In this document: positions 47,816-56,812 of the stretch, piece after piece | Layout: each line of letters starts with the position of its first letter | How positions within the stretch are numbered: the first letter of the stretch is position 1 | Assembly (NCBI GenBank): GCA_003478935.1 | Contig: QUFP01000018.1 | Location: 16,805 to 80,804 of the forward strand | Source of the DNA: Firmicutes bacterium AF25-13AC | Lineage (GTDB): Bacteria; Bacillota; Clostridia; Lachnospirales; Lachnospiraceae | DNA: 64,000 nucleotides | Direction: 5' to 3' | Made by a program: the position numbers and the translations under genes | The notes under the pieces: model-generated | What the model was told of the DNA's origin: nothing | Databases searched by the model: none | What the model saw: only the letters and a program-made list of their open reading frames with translations

Positions 47816-48286
47816 TTAGAGAGAAGCGATATCATCAGCAAGCTCTTGCAGCGGCTTAGCATCCCAATCTTCCTTTACCATGAAAAGTGCATGATACAGG
47901 CGAGGAATGGTTCCTTCGGGAATCTCCTCGCTTTTTGTCTGCATTAATTTTTCAGCGAGTGCTTGGGCATTTTCCAAGATGGAAAGCTTTGCCTTGCGTA
48001 TATCATCAGGTGCATTCCACAAAAGTGACATATCATAATTATCAGTGTTGCCGCAGCGTGCAGTGCAGGTCGCGCAGCCTGGAGAGATGATCGCTTTTTC
48101 TTCATTTACGCGGTGAATCATGGCAGCGAGTGTTTGCTCATTTGCGCTTTTGTTTGCAGACACGCGAAGAGCTGTAAAAATAAGACGGTCGGTGTCATCA
48201 GTCTTTGGATTGTTGGCACATGTACGGGCGAGGCCGATCACTGCGCCAAGCAGTTCATCGTGCAGTGGTGTATTGGTACAAGACAT
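47816..48286 (-). CDS. Cys-rich helical protein, possibly hybrid-cluster related
   Basis: Encodes 156 residues, mostly helical, with a compact cluster PGCATCTARCGN near residue 93-100 (CX2CX3C). No signal or membrane segment. It overlaps nothing but starts seven bases after the ferredoxin-like gene, so both are one operon. I do not recognise the family; a relation to hydroxylamine reductase-like cluster proteins is a guess from the Cys pattern and helical character. Confidence 0.5.
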   Translation of the reverse strand: MSCTNTPLHDELLGAVIGLARTCANNPKTDDTDRLIFTALRVSANKSANEQTLAAMIHRVNEEKAIISPGCATCTARCGNTDNYDMSLLWNAPDDIRKAKLSILENAQALAEKLMQTKSEEIPEGTIPRLYHALFMVKEDWDAKPLQELADDIASL

Positions 48287-48293
48287 AATTTAA

Positions 48294-49079
48294 TTAGTTC
48301 CTTTCTGTGCGAATTATCTCACCCTGTGGGGAAATCGTGGTAATCGTGCATGGAATTTGTTTGCCAGAGGCAGCGATTGCATTTGCTACGGCTTTTGACA
48401 GTCCGCCGCAGCACGGAACCATCATGCGCACCAGATGAATGCTTTTAATTTCATTTGATGTAAAAATTTCAGTCAGCTTTTCACTGTAGTCACCGTCATC
48501 AAGTTTTGGACATCCAATTAATGTGATGCGTCCTTTAATGAAATCCTCATGAAAACGGCTGTAAGAATATGCTGTACAGTCGGCAGCAATTAAAAGATCG
48601 GCATCATTAAAATAAGGAGCATTTACAGGAACAAGCTTAATCTGAATAGGCCACTGGGACAGGGCAGATGAACCGACAGCATCCAGATCGCGTGAAGCAG
48701 AGCTCGGGCAGGCATGAGTCGGAGCCTGCTGTGTAAAAGATTGAGCGCGAGAACCAGGACAGCCGGTGTGAACTGGCGCATCAGTTAATTTCAGCCCAGA
48801 GATAATGGAGGAAGTGACAGCAGCTGGTGTTTTCGCAGCTTTTTCTAGCTTAGCAGCTTCCACAGCAGCCGCATCATATGCAGGCGCCTCACGTGTCACA
48901 AACGAAATCGCGTCCGCAGGACATGCTGGAAGACAGTCGCCAAGACCATCACAGTAATCCTCCCTCATCAGCTTTGCTTTTCCATTAACCATCGCAATCG
49001 CACCCTCGTGGCAGGCATCTGCACAAAGGCCACAGCCAATGCATTTTTCTTCATCGATATGTATAATCTGTCTAACCAT
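48294..49079 (-). CDS. 4Fe-4S ferredoxin-type protein
   Basis: Encodes 261 residues. Two ferredoxin motifs at the N-terminus: C13-X2-C16-X2-C19-X3-C23 (EEKCIGCGLCADACHEG) and YCDGLGDCLPACPADA. A variable Ala-rich linker follows, then a domain with ADCTAYSYSRFHEDF, LIGCPKLDD and MVPCCGGLSKAVANAI, which carries more Cys. It probably transfers electrons to, or assembles a cluster in, the next protein. The partner is the Cys-rich gene immediately downstream. Confidence 0.8.
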   Translation of the reverse strand: MVRQIIHIDEEKCIGCGLCADACHEGAIAMVNGKAKLMREDYCDGLGDCLPACPADAISFVTREAPAYDAAAVEAAKLEKAAKTPAAVTSSIISGLKLTDAPVHTGCPGSRAQSFTQQAPTHACPSSASRDLDAVGSSALSQWPIQIKLVPVNAPYFNDADLLIAADCTAYSYSRFHEDFIKGRITLIGCPKLDDGDYSEKLTEIFTSNEIKSIHLVRMMVPCCGGLSKAVANAIAASGKQIPCTITTISPQGEIIRTERN

Positions 49080-49113
49080 AACAATTCTCCAATCTTAGGT
49101 TTTTTACACACTT

Positions 49114-49142
49114 ATAGTACCTAGAAAAAGGACTTTTTGCAA
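49114..49142 (-). promoter_or_regulatory. Promoter of the ferredoxin/Cys-rich pair
   Basis: On the minus strand TTGCAA (49142-49137) and TACTAT (49119-49114) with a 17-base spacer, 34 bases before the start codon. Confidence 0.5.
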
Positions 49143-49204
49143 TGGTATTTTTTGCACTTCTATGTTACAATGATCTAAGCAAAAACAGAAAGGTGGATGC
49201 GAAA

Positions 49205-50326
49205 ATGGATTATCAGAAATGGGCGCAGGAGGTTGCGCAGAAAATCAAGATAAAGGAGCTTGAGGTTGCAAAAAGAAACCGTGGAAAAATTCCATACACG
49301 GCAGAAAATGGTGCATGGAATGATTGCTCTGGTGAAAAAATCGGCTGGTGGACAAATGGCTTCTGGGGCGGCATGATGTGGCAGCTCTACAAGGCAACTG
49401 GAGAGGAAATTTACCGTGAAAATGCAGAGGAGACTGAGGAAAAGCTGGATGCGGCGCTGAATAATTACTGGGTTATGGATCATGACAGCGGATTTCGCTG
49501 GCTGCCGACGTCTGTTGCCAAGTATCGTCTGACTGGTGACAAAAAGTCCGAAAACAGAGCTCTGATGGCTGCGTCTAACCTGGCAGGACGCTTTAATCCA
49601 GCAGGAAACTTTATTGTTGCATGGAATGGAAATGTTGATCCGAGAAGAAATGGATGGGCAATAATTGACTGTACAATGAATCTTCCGCTTTTATATTGGG
49701 CGTATGATCAGACAGGAGATCCGAGATATTACCACATCGCAACAAAGCATGCAGATACTGCAATTAAGGCATTTATCCGCGAGGATGGCTCTGCGAGACA
49801 TATTGTTGAGTTTGACCCGGTAACAGGTGACATTAACCGCTCCTACGGTGGTCAGGGCTATGCGAAGGGTTCTTCCTGGACAAGAGGTCAGAGCTGGGCG
49901 TTGTATGGCTTTACTTTAAGTTTTCTTCATACAAAGAAGGAGCGCTATCTGGATACTGCAGAGAAGGTAGCAGATTACTTTATTTCCTGCATTCCAGAGA
50001 GCGGCTTGATTCCGGTTGATTTTCGTCAGCCGTCCGACTGCAGCTGGGAGGATGATATCGCAGCAAGCGTGGCAGCGTGTGGTCTGATTGAGCTGTCTAA
50101 GGTGGCAAAAGAGTGGAAAAAGAAAAATTATCTGGATGCAGCAGTTCGTATGTTAAAGGCGCTTGACGAAAAGAGCTGCAGCTATGATATAAAGACAGAT
50201 TATTTGCTGGAGCGCTGCACTGCAGCTTACGGTGATGAGAAACATAACTTCCCGATTGTATACGGTGATTACTATTATATAGAAGCAATTTGGAAGCTGA
50301 CAGGAGAAGAATTGTTCATCTGGTAA
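49205..50326 (+). CDS. Unsaturated glucuronyl hydrolase-like enzyme, GH88
   Basis: Encodes 373 residues. ATG at 49205 after AAAGGTGG. Six-hairpin barrel with WWTNGFWGGMMW, MDHDSGFRWLPTSV, GWAIIDCTMNLPLLYW, SYGGQGYAKGSSWTRGQSW and IPVDFRQPSDCSWEDD; Asp residues in MDHDSG and IIDCTMN are likely catalytic. It is the intact paralogue of the broken gene at 15182. It is in the cytoplasm by lack of a signal peptide and opens a cassette with DUF2264. Confidence 0.93.
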   Translation: MDYQKWAQEVAQKIKIKELEVAKRNRGKIPYTAENGAWNDCSGEKIGWWTNGFWGGMMWQLYKATGEEIYRENAEETEEKLDAALNNYWVMDHDSGFRWLPTSVAKYRLTGDKKSENRALMAASNLAGRFNPAGNFIVAWNGNVDPRRNGWAIIDCTMNLPLLYWAYDQTGDPRYYHIATKHADTAIKAFIREDGSARHIVEFDPVTGDINRSYGGQGYAKGSSWTRGQSWALYGFTLSFLHTKKERYLDTAEKVADYFISCIPESGLIPVDFRQPSDCSWEDDIAASVAACGLIELSKVAKEWKKKNYLDAAVRMLKALDEKSCSYDIKTDYLLERCTAAYGDEKHNFPIVYGDYYYIEAIWKLTGEELFIW

Positions 50327-50351
50327 AAACAAAAATGGGAGGAAAATAATC

Positions 50352-52388
50352 ATGGCATTTGTACCAAAAACATTGGATTACACAGTAAGCCCATATACGG
50401 GACTGACACGTCAGTCTTGGATTGAGGCAGGAACGTATCTCTTAGAGGGCGTATTTCAAAATATTGCTCACTTTGAGGATCCAGTTGTTATGCCTCGAAA
50501 AGAGACAAAGGTAACTTACCCGCACAGCGCTGACGCTGTATGGGAGTTTAAGGCAGAGTATTTTGAGGGACTTGCACGTTCCTTCTTTATCGCAGCACCG
50601 CTGATTCACGACAATCCAGACCTGAATCTGTGCGGCTATTCCATTCGCGATTATTACAAGTCACATGTACTTCGTGCATGTACAAAGGGCGATCCAGTAT
50701 CAGTAGGTCGCTATGAGGAGCTTCAGGAGATGGCTGGCGATTACAACAGAGCTTTTCAGCAGACAGTAGAGACATGTGCACTTGTCATTTGTCTGTGGGT
50801 TTGCAAGGAGGAGATCTGGGATACATACACAAAGGAAGAAAAGGATGTAATCGCTGAATTTTTAAGAGGTTATGCAGATGGAAATACAGTTCCGCAGAAC
50901 TGGCGTCTGTTTAACATGCTCGATATGGCTTTTCTTGACATGGAAGGCTACGAGATTGACGAAGAAATCATGCTTGATCATGCACAGAGTATTCTTGCCT
51001 ACTATGCAGGCGATGGCTGGTACAGAGATGGTCATTCGTTTGACTACTATTCCTGTTGGGCATTTAATGTTTATGCACCAATATGGAATTTGTGGTATGG
51101 CTATGAGAAGCAGCCGTATATCGCAGCAAAGTTTGAGGAGCACTCCAATAAATTGATGGAAACATATGCGGATTTCTTTGACCGTGATGGCTTCACCAAT
51201 ATGTGGGGCAGAAGCAATATTTACCGTAACGCAGCAACAAGCGCTTTTGACGGCAACTTAATGCTTCATAACAGCACAGCCGATCCAGGCCTGGCAAGAC
51301 GTATTTCTTCTGGCTCTTTGCTTCAGTTTATGACAAGAGATGACTTCTTATTTAAGGGTGTTCCAACACTTGGATTTTATGGTCAGTTTACACCTCTTGT
51401 TCAGGGCTACTCATGTGCAGAATCTCCATTCTGGCTTGGCAAGGCATTTCTTTGTCTGCATCTGCCGGCAGATCATCCATTCTGGACAGCAACAGAAAAT
51501 AATGGTACTTGGGAGACACTTGGAAGCAAAGGCACCAAGGTTACATCATTAAACGGACCGGCACTTTGCTTCTCAAATCATCAGGCAAATGGTGAGACTA
51601 TTCTTCGTACTGGAAAAGTAGTAAAGAATAAAAAAGATGAGCATGGCATGTGGAACTATTCAAAGCTTTGCTTTAACACCAAGTATCCGTGGGAGTCAGC
51701 TGTTGCACAAGATATCGAAGCACAGCAGTATGTTCTTTATGATGGTGTTTCAGATGAAATTAAAAAGGGCAATGTAACATATTGGCACGGTCTTAAAAAT
51801 GATGTGTTATATCGCCGTCAGTTCTTTAACTATGATTTAGAGAATGAGTGTCACTGGATTCAGGCAATTAATCTGGCTGATTTTACAGTGCCTTATGGTG
51901 TTATTCGTGCAGACAAGCTTCGTTTGTTTAGCTGTCCAATTCGCCTGACACTTGGCTCTTATGGTTTCCCGGACAATGGAACACAGATCATCGAAAAGAC
52001 TGCAGATGGTGCAAAGGCAATTATCTTAAAGGGTCATGATCATACCGGAAGAGAAAAGCAGATGGCAATGACGATTTATGATGGATGGGATGAGCTGGAG
52101 ATTGTTAAGAGCACAGGAACAAATCCAGATTCAGAAAACTCTATCGTGATTTATGCAAAAACTGCAAGAGAAAAGAAATATGGCTATCAGCCGTATGTAC
52201 TTATTTCACAGGTTATCACAAAGGAAAGTCTTGAGGATTTCACAGACGATGAGATTTTCCCAATTGAAAAAGTACATTATACAGATACAAAGAAGTGCGG
52301 AGGCTACGGCCCTGTAACCATTACACTAAAGGATGGAACAACACGCACTATTGATTTTGAAGGTATTGAGGGACAGCTGATTAGATAA
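50352..52388 (+). CDS. DUF2264 family protein
   Basis: Encodes 678 residues. The N-terminal half is an alpha/alpha barrel (WEFKAEYFEGLARSFFIAAPLI, GWYRDGHSFDYYSCWAFNVYAPIW, RSNIYRNAATSAFDGN) and the C-terminal half is beta-rich (SKLCFNTKYPWESAVA, GYQPYVLISQVITKES). The family lies near GH88, GH105 and lyases in glycan loci; its reaction has not been established to my knowledge. It starts 25 bases after the GH88 gene, and a terminator follows. Confidence 0.9.
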   Translation: MAFVPKTLDYTVSPYTGLTRQSWIEAGTYLLEGVFQNIAHFEDPVVMPRKETKVTYPHSADAVWEFKAEYFEGLARSFFIAAPLIHDNPDLNLCGYSIRDYYKSHVLRACTKGDPVSVGRYEELQEMAGDYNRAFQQTVETCALVICLWVCKEEIWDTYTKEEKDVIAEFLRGYADGNTVPQNWRLFNMLDMAFLDMEGYEIDEEIMLDHAQSILAYYAGDGWYRDGHSFDYYSCWAFNVYAPIWNLWYGYEKQPYIAAKFEEHSNKLMETYADFFDRDGFTNMWGRSNIYRNAATSAFDGNLMLHNSTADPGLARRISSGSLLQFMTRDDFLFKGVPTLGFYGQFTPLVQGYSCAESPFWLGKAFLCLHLPADHPFWTATENNGTWETLGSKGTKVTSLNGPALCFSNHQANGETILRTGKVVKNKKDEHGMWNYSKLCFNTKYPWESAVAQDIEAQQYVLYDGVSDEIKKGNVTYWHGLKNDVLYRRQFFNYDLENECHWIQAINLADFTVPYGVIRADKLRLFSCPIRLTLGSYGFPDNGTQIIEKTADGAKAIILKGHDHTGREKQMAMTIYDGWDELEIVKSTGTNPDSENSIVIYAKTAREKKYGYQPYVLISQVITKESLEDFTDDEIFPIEKVHYTDTKKCGGYGPVTITLKDGTTRTIDFEGIEGQLIR

Positions 52389-52413
52389 CGAGTGTAACCC
52401 GGAAGTTCTACGA

Positions 52414-52450
52414 AGGCGTCTCGGCGAAGAACATTCGCCGAGGCGTTTTC
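52414..52450 (+). terminator. Terminator after DUF2264
   Basis: Inverted arms around CGTCTCGGCGAA and TTCGCCGAGGCG with a GAACA loop, followed by TTTTC. Confidence 0.8.
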
Positions 52451-52483
52451 ATGGAAAATGTGTAATAGAAAGAAGGCATAAAA

Positions 52484-53365
52484 ATGCGTTTTTATACAGG
52501 AAAATTAGAAGGAACACAGCTGCTTTTTGCTGGCTTTGAGAAAGATCCTTTTTTATATAGAATAGAAGATTATGGAATGAAATTTTCTGATATGACTGAG
52601 CTTGTGTGCACGATTACTGATGAGCAAAAGGATAGGCTTTTAAATGAGAGAGAGGGTAAGCGTGCCTATGCGTTAGATGAAATTCAGATTTTAGCACCGA
52701 TTGTGCGTCCGAGACAGGATGTGGTGTGTCTTGGAATCAATTATTCTGAGCATGCAAAGGAAGCAAGTGCATTTTCTAAAGAAGCATTTACAAAGGACAA
52801 GCCATACACTATTTATTTTTCAAAGCGTGTAAGTGAGGCTGCTGGAGATAAGGAGACGATTCCAAGCTATAAAGGCTTAGTGGACAGTTTGGACTATGAG
52901 GCAGAGCTTGGCGTTGTGCTTGGCAGGGATGCAAAGGGCGTAAAGGCAGAGGATGCAGAGAAATTCATCTTTGGCTATACGATCATTAATGATTTCAGTG
53001 CGCGCAATTTGCAGACACGTCATAAGCAGTGGTATCTTGGAAAGAGCCTTGACAAGCTGACTTCCATTGGCCCATGTATCGTGACAAAGGATGAGATCGG
53101 CAATGTTGCAGATCTTGGAATCAGAAGCTATGTAAACGGTGAGCTTCGCCAAAACAGTAACACAGGATTCATGATTCAGACAATCGGTGGTGCAGTTGAA
53201 GAATTGAGCGAGGGAATGACGCTTCTTGCAGGAACATTGATTGCGACAGGAACACCTGCTGGTGTGGGAATGGGCTTTAATCCACCGAAATTTTTAAAGA
53301 CAGGAGATAAAGTGATCTGCGAGATAGACAAGATCGGACGTCTTGAAAATATAATTGGAGAATGA
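52484..53365 (+). CDS. Fumarylacetoacetate hydrolase family protein
   Basis: Encodes 293 residues. Metal-binding core DYEAELGVVLG, GYTIINDFSARNLQ and the Thr/Gly-rich TLIATGTPAGVGMGFNPPKFLKTGD are diagnostic of the FAH fold. It hydrolyses or decarboxylates 2-oxo acids, including 2,4-diketo-3-deoxy sugar acids in sugar catabolism. Close to uronide genes, a sugar-acid role is plausible but not shown. ATG after GAAAGAAGG. Confidence 0.9.
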   Translation: MRFYTGKLEGTQLLFAGFEKDPFLYRIEDYGMKFSDMTELVCTITDEQKDRLLNEREGKRAYALDEIQILAPIVRPRQDVVCLGINYSEHAKEASAFSKEAFTKDKPYTIYFSKRVSEAAGDKETIPSYKGLVDSLDYEAELGVVLGRDAKGVKAEDAEKFIFGYTIINDFSARNLQTRHKQWYLGKSLDKLTSIGPCIVTKDEIGNVADLGIRSYVNGELRQNSNTGFMIQTIGGAVEELSEGMTLLAGTLIATGTPAGVGMGFNPPKFLKTGDKVICEIDKIGRLENIIGE

Positions 53366-53407
53366 ATTATTGACAGAAAAAGAAGACATAATTAGAAAAA
53401 AGATTTT

Positions 53408-54763
53408 ATGAAAAACAACAAAAAATATGAAATAGATATGACAAATGGCACGATCATGGACAAGCTCATTACATTTTCGCTGCCACTTATGCTGTCAGGC
53501 ATTTTACAGCTGATGTTTAATGCTGTGGATATTATCGTGGTGGGACAATTCAGCGGCAGCCGACCGTTAGCAGCAGTCGGCTCAACGAGTGCGCTGATAA
53601 ATTTGTTTACTAACTTTTTTATCGGTATTTCACTTGGAACTAATGTGCTGGCTGCACGTTTTTTTGCTTCTGGCAAGATAAAGGAAATGTCTGATACAGT
53701 CCATACTTCAATTCTTTTTGCTGCAATAAGCGGTGTTGTGATGATGATTGTAGGACTTTTATTTTCGCGTTTTGCACTTGAACTGATGGAAACACCTGAT
53801 GAGGTCATTGATATGGCTGCACTTTATTTGAAAATCTATTTTGTCGGTGTGCCATTTTTTATGCTTTATAATTACGGTGCAGCTGTGCTTCGAGCCGTCG
53901 GAGATACAAGACGTCCACTAGTCTTTTTAGTGATATCAGGTGCAGTCAATGCCATTTTAAATATGGTATTAGTTATTTTATTTCATCTTGACGTAGAGGG
54001 AGTTGCAATTGCAACAGTGATTTCCCAGATGATTTCCTGTGTTCTTGTACTTCGCTGCCTTTGCAAAACAGATGCATGCTATCAGCTTCATTTTTCAAAG
54101 CTGTCAATAAATGGAAAATATTTACGGCAGATTTTTCAAGTTGGAGTGCCAGCAGGAATACAGAGTACCGTAATTAATTTCTCTAATGTACTGCTGCAGT
54201 CATCCGTCAACTCATTTGGCTCAATTGCGATGGCAGGCTATACGGCAGCCAACAATTTGCTTGGATTTTTATATACCTCAATCAATTCTGTCACACAGGC
54301 GTGCATGAGCTTTACCAGCCAGAATTATGGAGTTAAAAAGACAAAGCGAATGGATCGTGTCCTAATTGACTGCATCATTTTGTCAATTCTCATAGCAACA
54401 GTCATGGGCGGTGCATTTTATGTTTTTGGACCGCAGATATTAAGTGTCTACAATAAAGAGCCGGATGTAATTAAAAGTGGAATGGAAATCCTTTCATTTA
54501 CAACGCTGACATATTTTTTATGCGGAATAATGGATCTTTTTCCAGGCGCGATGCGTGGAATGGGTCGCTCAGGCGTGCCAATGATCCTATCAATCATCGG
54601 AACAGTCGGCACCAGAATCTTCTGGATTTATGTTGTCTTTCCAAGAAACCGCGCACTTGACGTATTGTTTATCTCATATCCGGTATCATGGGGACTCACA
54701 ATAGCAATGCAGGTATGCTGCTTTATACTTGTCAGAAGAAAAGTCCATAGAGAGATACAATAA
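53408..54763 (+). CDS. MATE-family multidrug efflux transporter
   Basis: Encodes 451 residues with twelve membrane segments. Family features: LPLMLSGILQLMFNAVDIIVVGQF, GTNVLAARFFASGKIKEM, a symmetric second half starting near GVPAGIQSTVINFSN. Exports drugs or metabolites by Na+ or H+ antiport; substrate unknown. It starts 43 bases after the FAH gene and may share its transcript. Confidence 0.93.
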   Translation: MKNNKKYEIDMTNGTIMDKLITFSLPLMLSGILQLMFNAVDIIVVGQFSGSRPLAAVGSTSALINLFTNFFIGISLGTNVLAARFFASGKIKEMSDTVHTSILFAAISGVVMMIVGLLFSRFALELMETPDEVIDMAALYLKIYFVGVPFFMLYNYGAAVLRAVGDTRRPLVFLVISGAVNAILNMVLVILFHLDVEGVAIATVISQMISCVLVLRCLCKTDACYQLHFSKLSINGKYLRQIFQVGVPAGIQSTVINFSNVLLQSSVNSFGSIAMAGYTAANNLLGFLYTSINSVTQACMSFTSQNYGVKKTKRMDRVLIDCIILSILIATVMGGAFYVFGPQILSVYNKEPDVIKSGMEILSFTTLTYFLCGIMDLFPGAMRGMGRSGVPMILSIIGTVGTRIFWIYVVFPRNRALDVLFISYPVSWGLTIAMQVCCFILVRRKVHREIQ

Positions 54764-54803
54764 TATTTAACTAGGACTTTACATTATTTTTGCAATTCAC
54801 GGG

Positions 54804-54832
54804 TTGAAAAACAGAAAGTGAGAGATTATAAT
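54804..54832 (+). promoter_or_regulatory. Sigma-A promoter of the mgtE unit
   Basis: TTGAAA (54804-54809) and TATAAT (54827-54832) with a 17-base spacer, directly before the leader described below. The 54764-55076 gap holds this promoter, one hairpin (AAGCAAA/TTTGCTT, 54845-54863) and the leader ORF. Confidence 0.7.
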
Positions 54833-54893
54833 AAGGAGTTGTGAAAGCAAACTAATTTTGCTTGTAAATTAGAAATAACGGAGGTGAAGTTTT

Positions 54894-54992
54894 ATGGATG
54901 GTTGCGATAGTATAGGGCGAAGTAGAAACTGTAGTGTGAATGATTGCGATACAGCGAAAAGCCGCAGTATGCTGCAATTATCCAAAAACTGA
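54894..54992 (+). CDS. Possible 32-residue leader peptide upstream of mgtE
   Basis: An ATG at 54894 follows GGAGGTG at ideal spacing and encodes 32 residues (MDGCDSIGRSRNCSVNDCDT to the C-terminal SKN). It lies between the mgtE promoter and mgtE. It has three Cys, four Asp and three Arg but no membrane segment. A strong ribosome site with nothing else in the leader suggests translation-based control of mgtE, or a small functional protein. Confidence 0.5.
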   Translation: MDGCDSIGRSRNCSVNDCDTAKSRSMLQLSKN

Positions 54993-55076
54993 TCGTTTTG
55001 TATTGCTGTTTGCACTGCAGACACTTTGTCCTTTTTTATCACAATAAATTAATTGGATAAATAAGGAGGCAAAACA

Positions 55077-56474
55077 ATGAAAACATTTAATGACAGCAAA
55101 AGCCAGCATCTTGAAGAGCTGGAAGCGCTCATCTCCAGTTCATTAAGTGAGAAAGAGCTGGAAGATCGCCTGTCAGATTATCATGACAATGATATTGCTG
55201 AGATTTTGGAAAAGCTGACGCCTCAGGAGAGACTGCGTTTGTATCGCATCCTTGGTGTAGACCGTACTGCTGAGATTTTTGCATATCTTGATGATGCAGG
55301 TCCGTACATGGAAGAGCTTTCACTAGAGAAGGCTGCAAATGTTGTATCTCACATGGACTCTGATGATGCCGTTGATGTTCTCGAGGATATGGACGAGTCG
55401 AGAAAGGCCGAGATCGTTAAACGTTTGGATCATGAGACATCAGAGGATGTCAAGCTGCTGTGGTCATATGACGATGATGAGATCGGAAGCTGCATGACCA
55501 CAAATTATATCTGTATTCACAATGACTTAACTATTCGTCAGGCAATGAGAGAGCTGATTCGTCAGGCTGGCGAAAACGATAATATTTCTACCATTTATGT
55601 TGTGGATGAACAGGATAAATATTATGGTGCAATTGACCTTAAGGATTTGATTGTTGCAAGAGATACTGATACGCTTGAAAGCATTATCAGTCGTTCCTAT
55701 CCGTATTTGCTAGATAACGAAAAGACAGATGACTGTGTCGACCGTATTAAGGAATATGCAGAGGATTCACTGCCTGTTTTGACACAGGAAGGAAAAATCG
55801 CCGGTATCATTACTTCTTCTGACGTAGTAGAGATGGTCGATGATGCAATGGGCGACGATTATGCAAAGCTCGGTGGTTTGACTGCAGAGGAAGATTTAAA
55901 TGAAACAACAGTCGAGAGTATGAAAAAAAGACTCCCATGGCTTGTTGCATTGTTATTTTTAGGAATGCTTGTTTCTTCTGTAGTCGGTATGTTTGAAGCC
56001 GTTGTAGCTGTCTTACCAGTTGTCATTTGTTTTCAGTCCATGGTACTTGATATGGCAGGTAATGTCGGAACACAGTCACTTGCTGTTACTATCCGTGTAC
56101 TTATGGATGAGAATTTAAAAGCAAAGCAAAAGCTTGGTCTAATTTTAAAGGAAGCAAGAATTGGTTTAGCAAATGGTCTTGTGCTTGGTGTTATGACACT
56201 TGCGGTACTTGGCATATACATTCATTTCTTTAAGGGTTATGATTGGGGACATGCATTTTTGATAGCGGCCTGCGTTGGCGGTGCGCTCATTACAGCTATG
56301 GTAATTTCAAGTATCGTAGGAACAGTTATTCCTATGTTTTTTCATAAAATTCACGTCGATCCGGCCGTTGCGTCAGGACCACTTATCACCACTGTCAATG
56401 ACCTTGTTGCAGTTATAACGTATTATGGATTATCACTTATCATTTTAATTGACATGTTCCATATTGTGGGGTAG
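55077..56474 (+). CDS. mgtE: Magnesium transporter MgtE
   Basis: Encodes 465 residues, a normal MgtE. N-terminal superhelix (DNDIAEILEKLTPQERLRLY), two CBS domains (about 140-255, MTTNYICIHNDLTIRQAM and DSLPVLTQEGKIAGIITSSD) that sense Mg2+, and a five-helix C-terminal channel (LPWLVALLFLGMLVSSVVGM, DMAGNVGTQSLAVTIRV). It imports Mg2+ and closes when cytosolic Mg2+ is high. The long leader before it may add expression control. Confidence 0.96.
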   Translation: MKTFNDSKSQHLEELEALISSSLSEKELEDRLSDYHDNDIAEILEKLTPQERLRLYRILGVDRTAEIFAYLDDAGPYMEELSLEKAANVVSHMDSDDAVDVLEDMDESRKAEIVKRLDHETSEDVKLLWSYDDDEIGSCMTTNYICIHNDLTIRQAMRELIRQAGENDNISTIYVVDEQDKYYGAIDLKDLIVARDTDTLESIISRSYPYLLDNEKTDDCVDRIKEYAEDSLPVLTQEGKIAGIITSSDVVEMVDDAMGDDYAKLGGLTAEEDLNETTVESMKKRLPWLVALLFLGMLVSSVVGMFEAVVAVLPVVICFQSMVLDMAGNVGTQSLAVTIRVLMDENLKAKQKLGLILKEARIGLANGLVLGVMTLAVLGIYIHFFKGYDWGHAFLIAACVGGALITAMVISSIVGTVIPMFFHKIHVDPAVASGPLITTVNDLVAVITYYGLSLIILIDMFHIVG

Positions 56475-56494
56475 AGTCACTAGGGACAGATATT

Positions 56495-56521
56495 GAGCCA
56501 CCGTACCTGTCACGGTGGCTC
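56495..56521. repeat. Perfect palindrome between mgtE and a zinc ribbon gene
   Basis: GAGCCACCGT-ACCTGTC-ACGGTGGCTC with T/A flanks extending it to 12 pairs. It overlaps the stop of the minus-strand gene. No U-tract follows on either strand, so a REP-like role or mRNA 3-prime processing is likelier than simple termination. Confidence 0.55.
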
Positions 56522-56738
56522 AAAGAAACAGCGTGCATCCCATCGCCTTAAATTCTTCAATTTTCTTTTGAAGAAGTGTGACGGGAACATCAAGATATTG
56601 GCTGCTGCAGTCAATGCAAAAATATGAGGCAGCGCCGCGGTTATAAAGTTTTTTGTGAAGGCCAATCTCATCCTTTGTAAGGATGCGGCCGCACTGCTTG
56701 CATTTGCTGCAGGCAGCAGTTGAAAGAGTAGTATCCAT
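56520..56738 (-). CDS. Small zinc ribbon-like protein
   Basis: Encodes 72 residues. Cys10, Cys13, Cys16 (ACSKCKQCGRIL) and a later FCIDCSS pair suggest a treble-clef or zinc ribbon. The rest is basic to neutral with a helical C-terminus (LLQKKIEEFKAMG). Family and partner are not recognised. Confidence 0.65.
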   Translation of the reverse strand: MDTTLSTAACSKCKQCGRILTKDEIGLHKKLYNRGAASYFCIDCSSQYLDVPVTLLQKKIEEFKAMGCTLFL

Positions 56739-56766
56739 AAGTTTGCCTCAAAATATATTAAATGAG

Positions 56767-56799
56767 TTACCCTCTGCCAGTATTTGCGCTGGCAGGGGG
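56767..56799. terminator. Hairpin after the second GH27 gene
   Basis: ACCCTCTGCCAG pairs with CTGGCAGGGGGT around TATTTGCG. It is followed by TTTGTTTTTT on the plus strand and only a weak AT tract on the minus strand. It probably ends the minus-strand GH27 transcript. Confidence 0.5.
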
Positions 56800-56812
56800 T
56801 ATTTGTTTTTTA

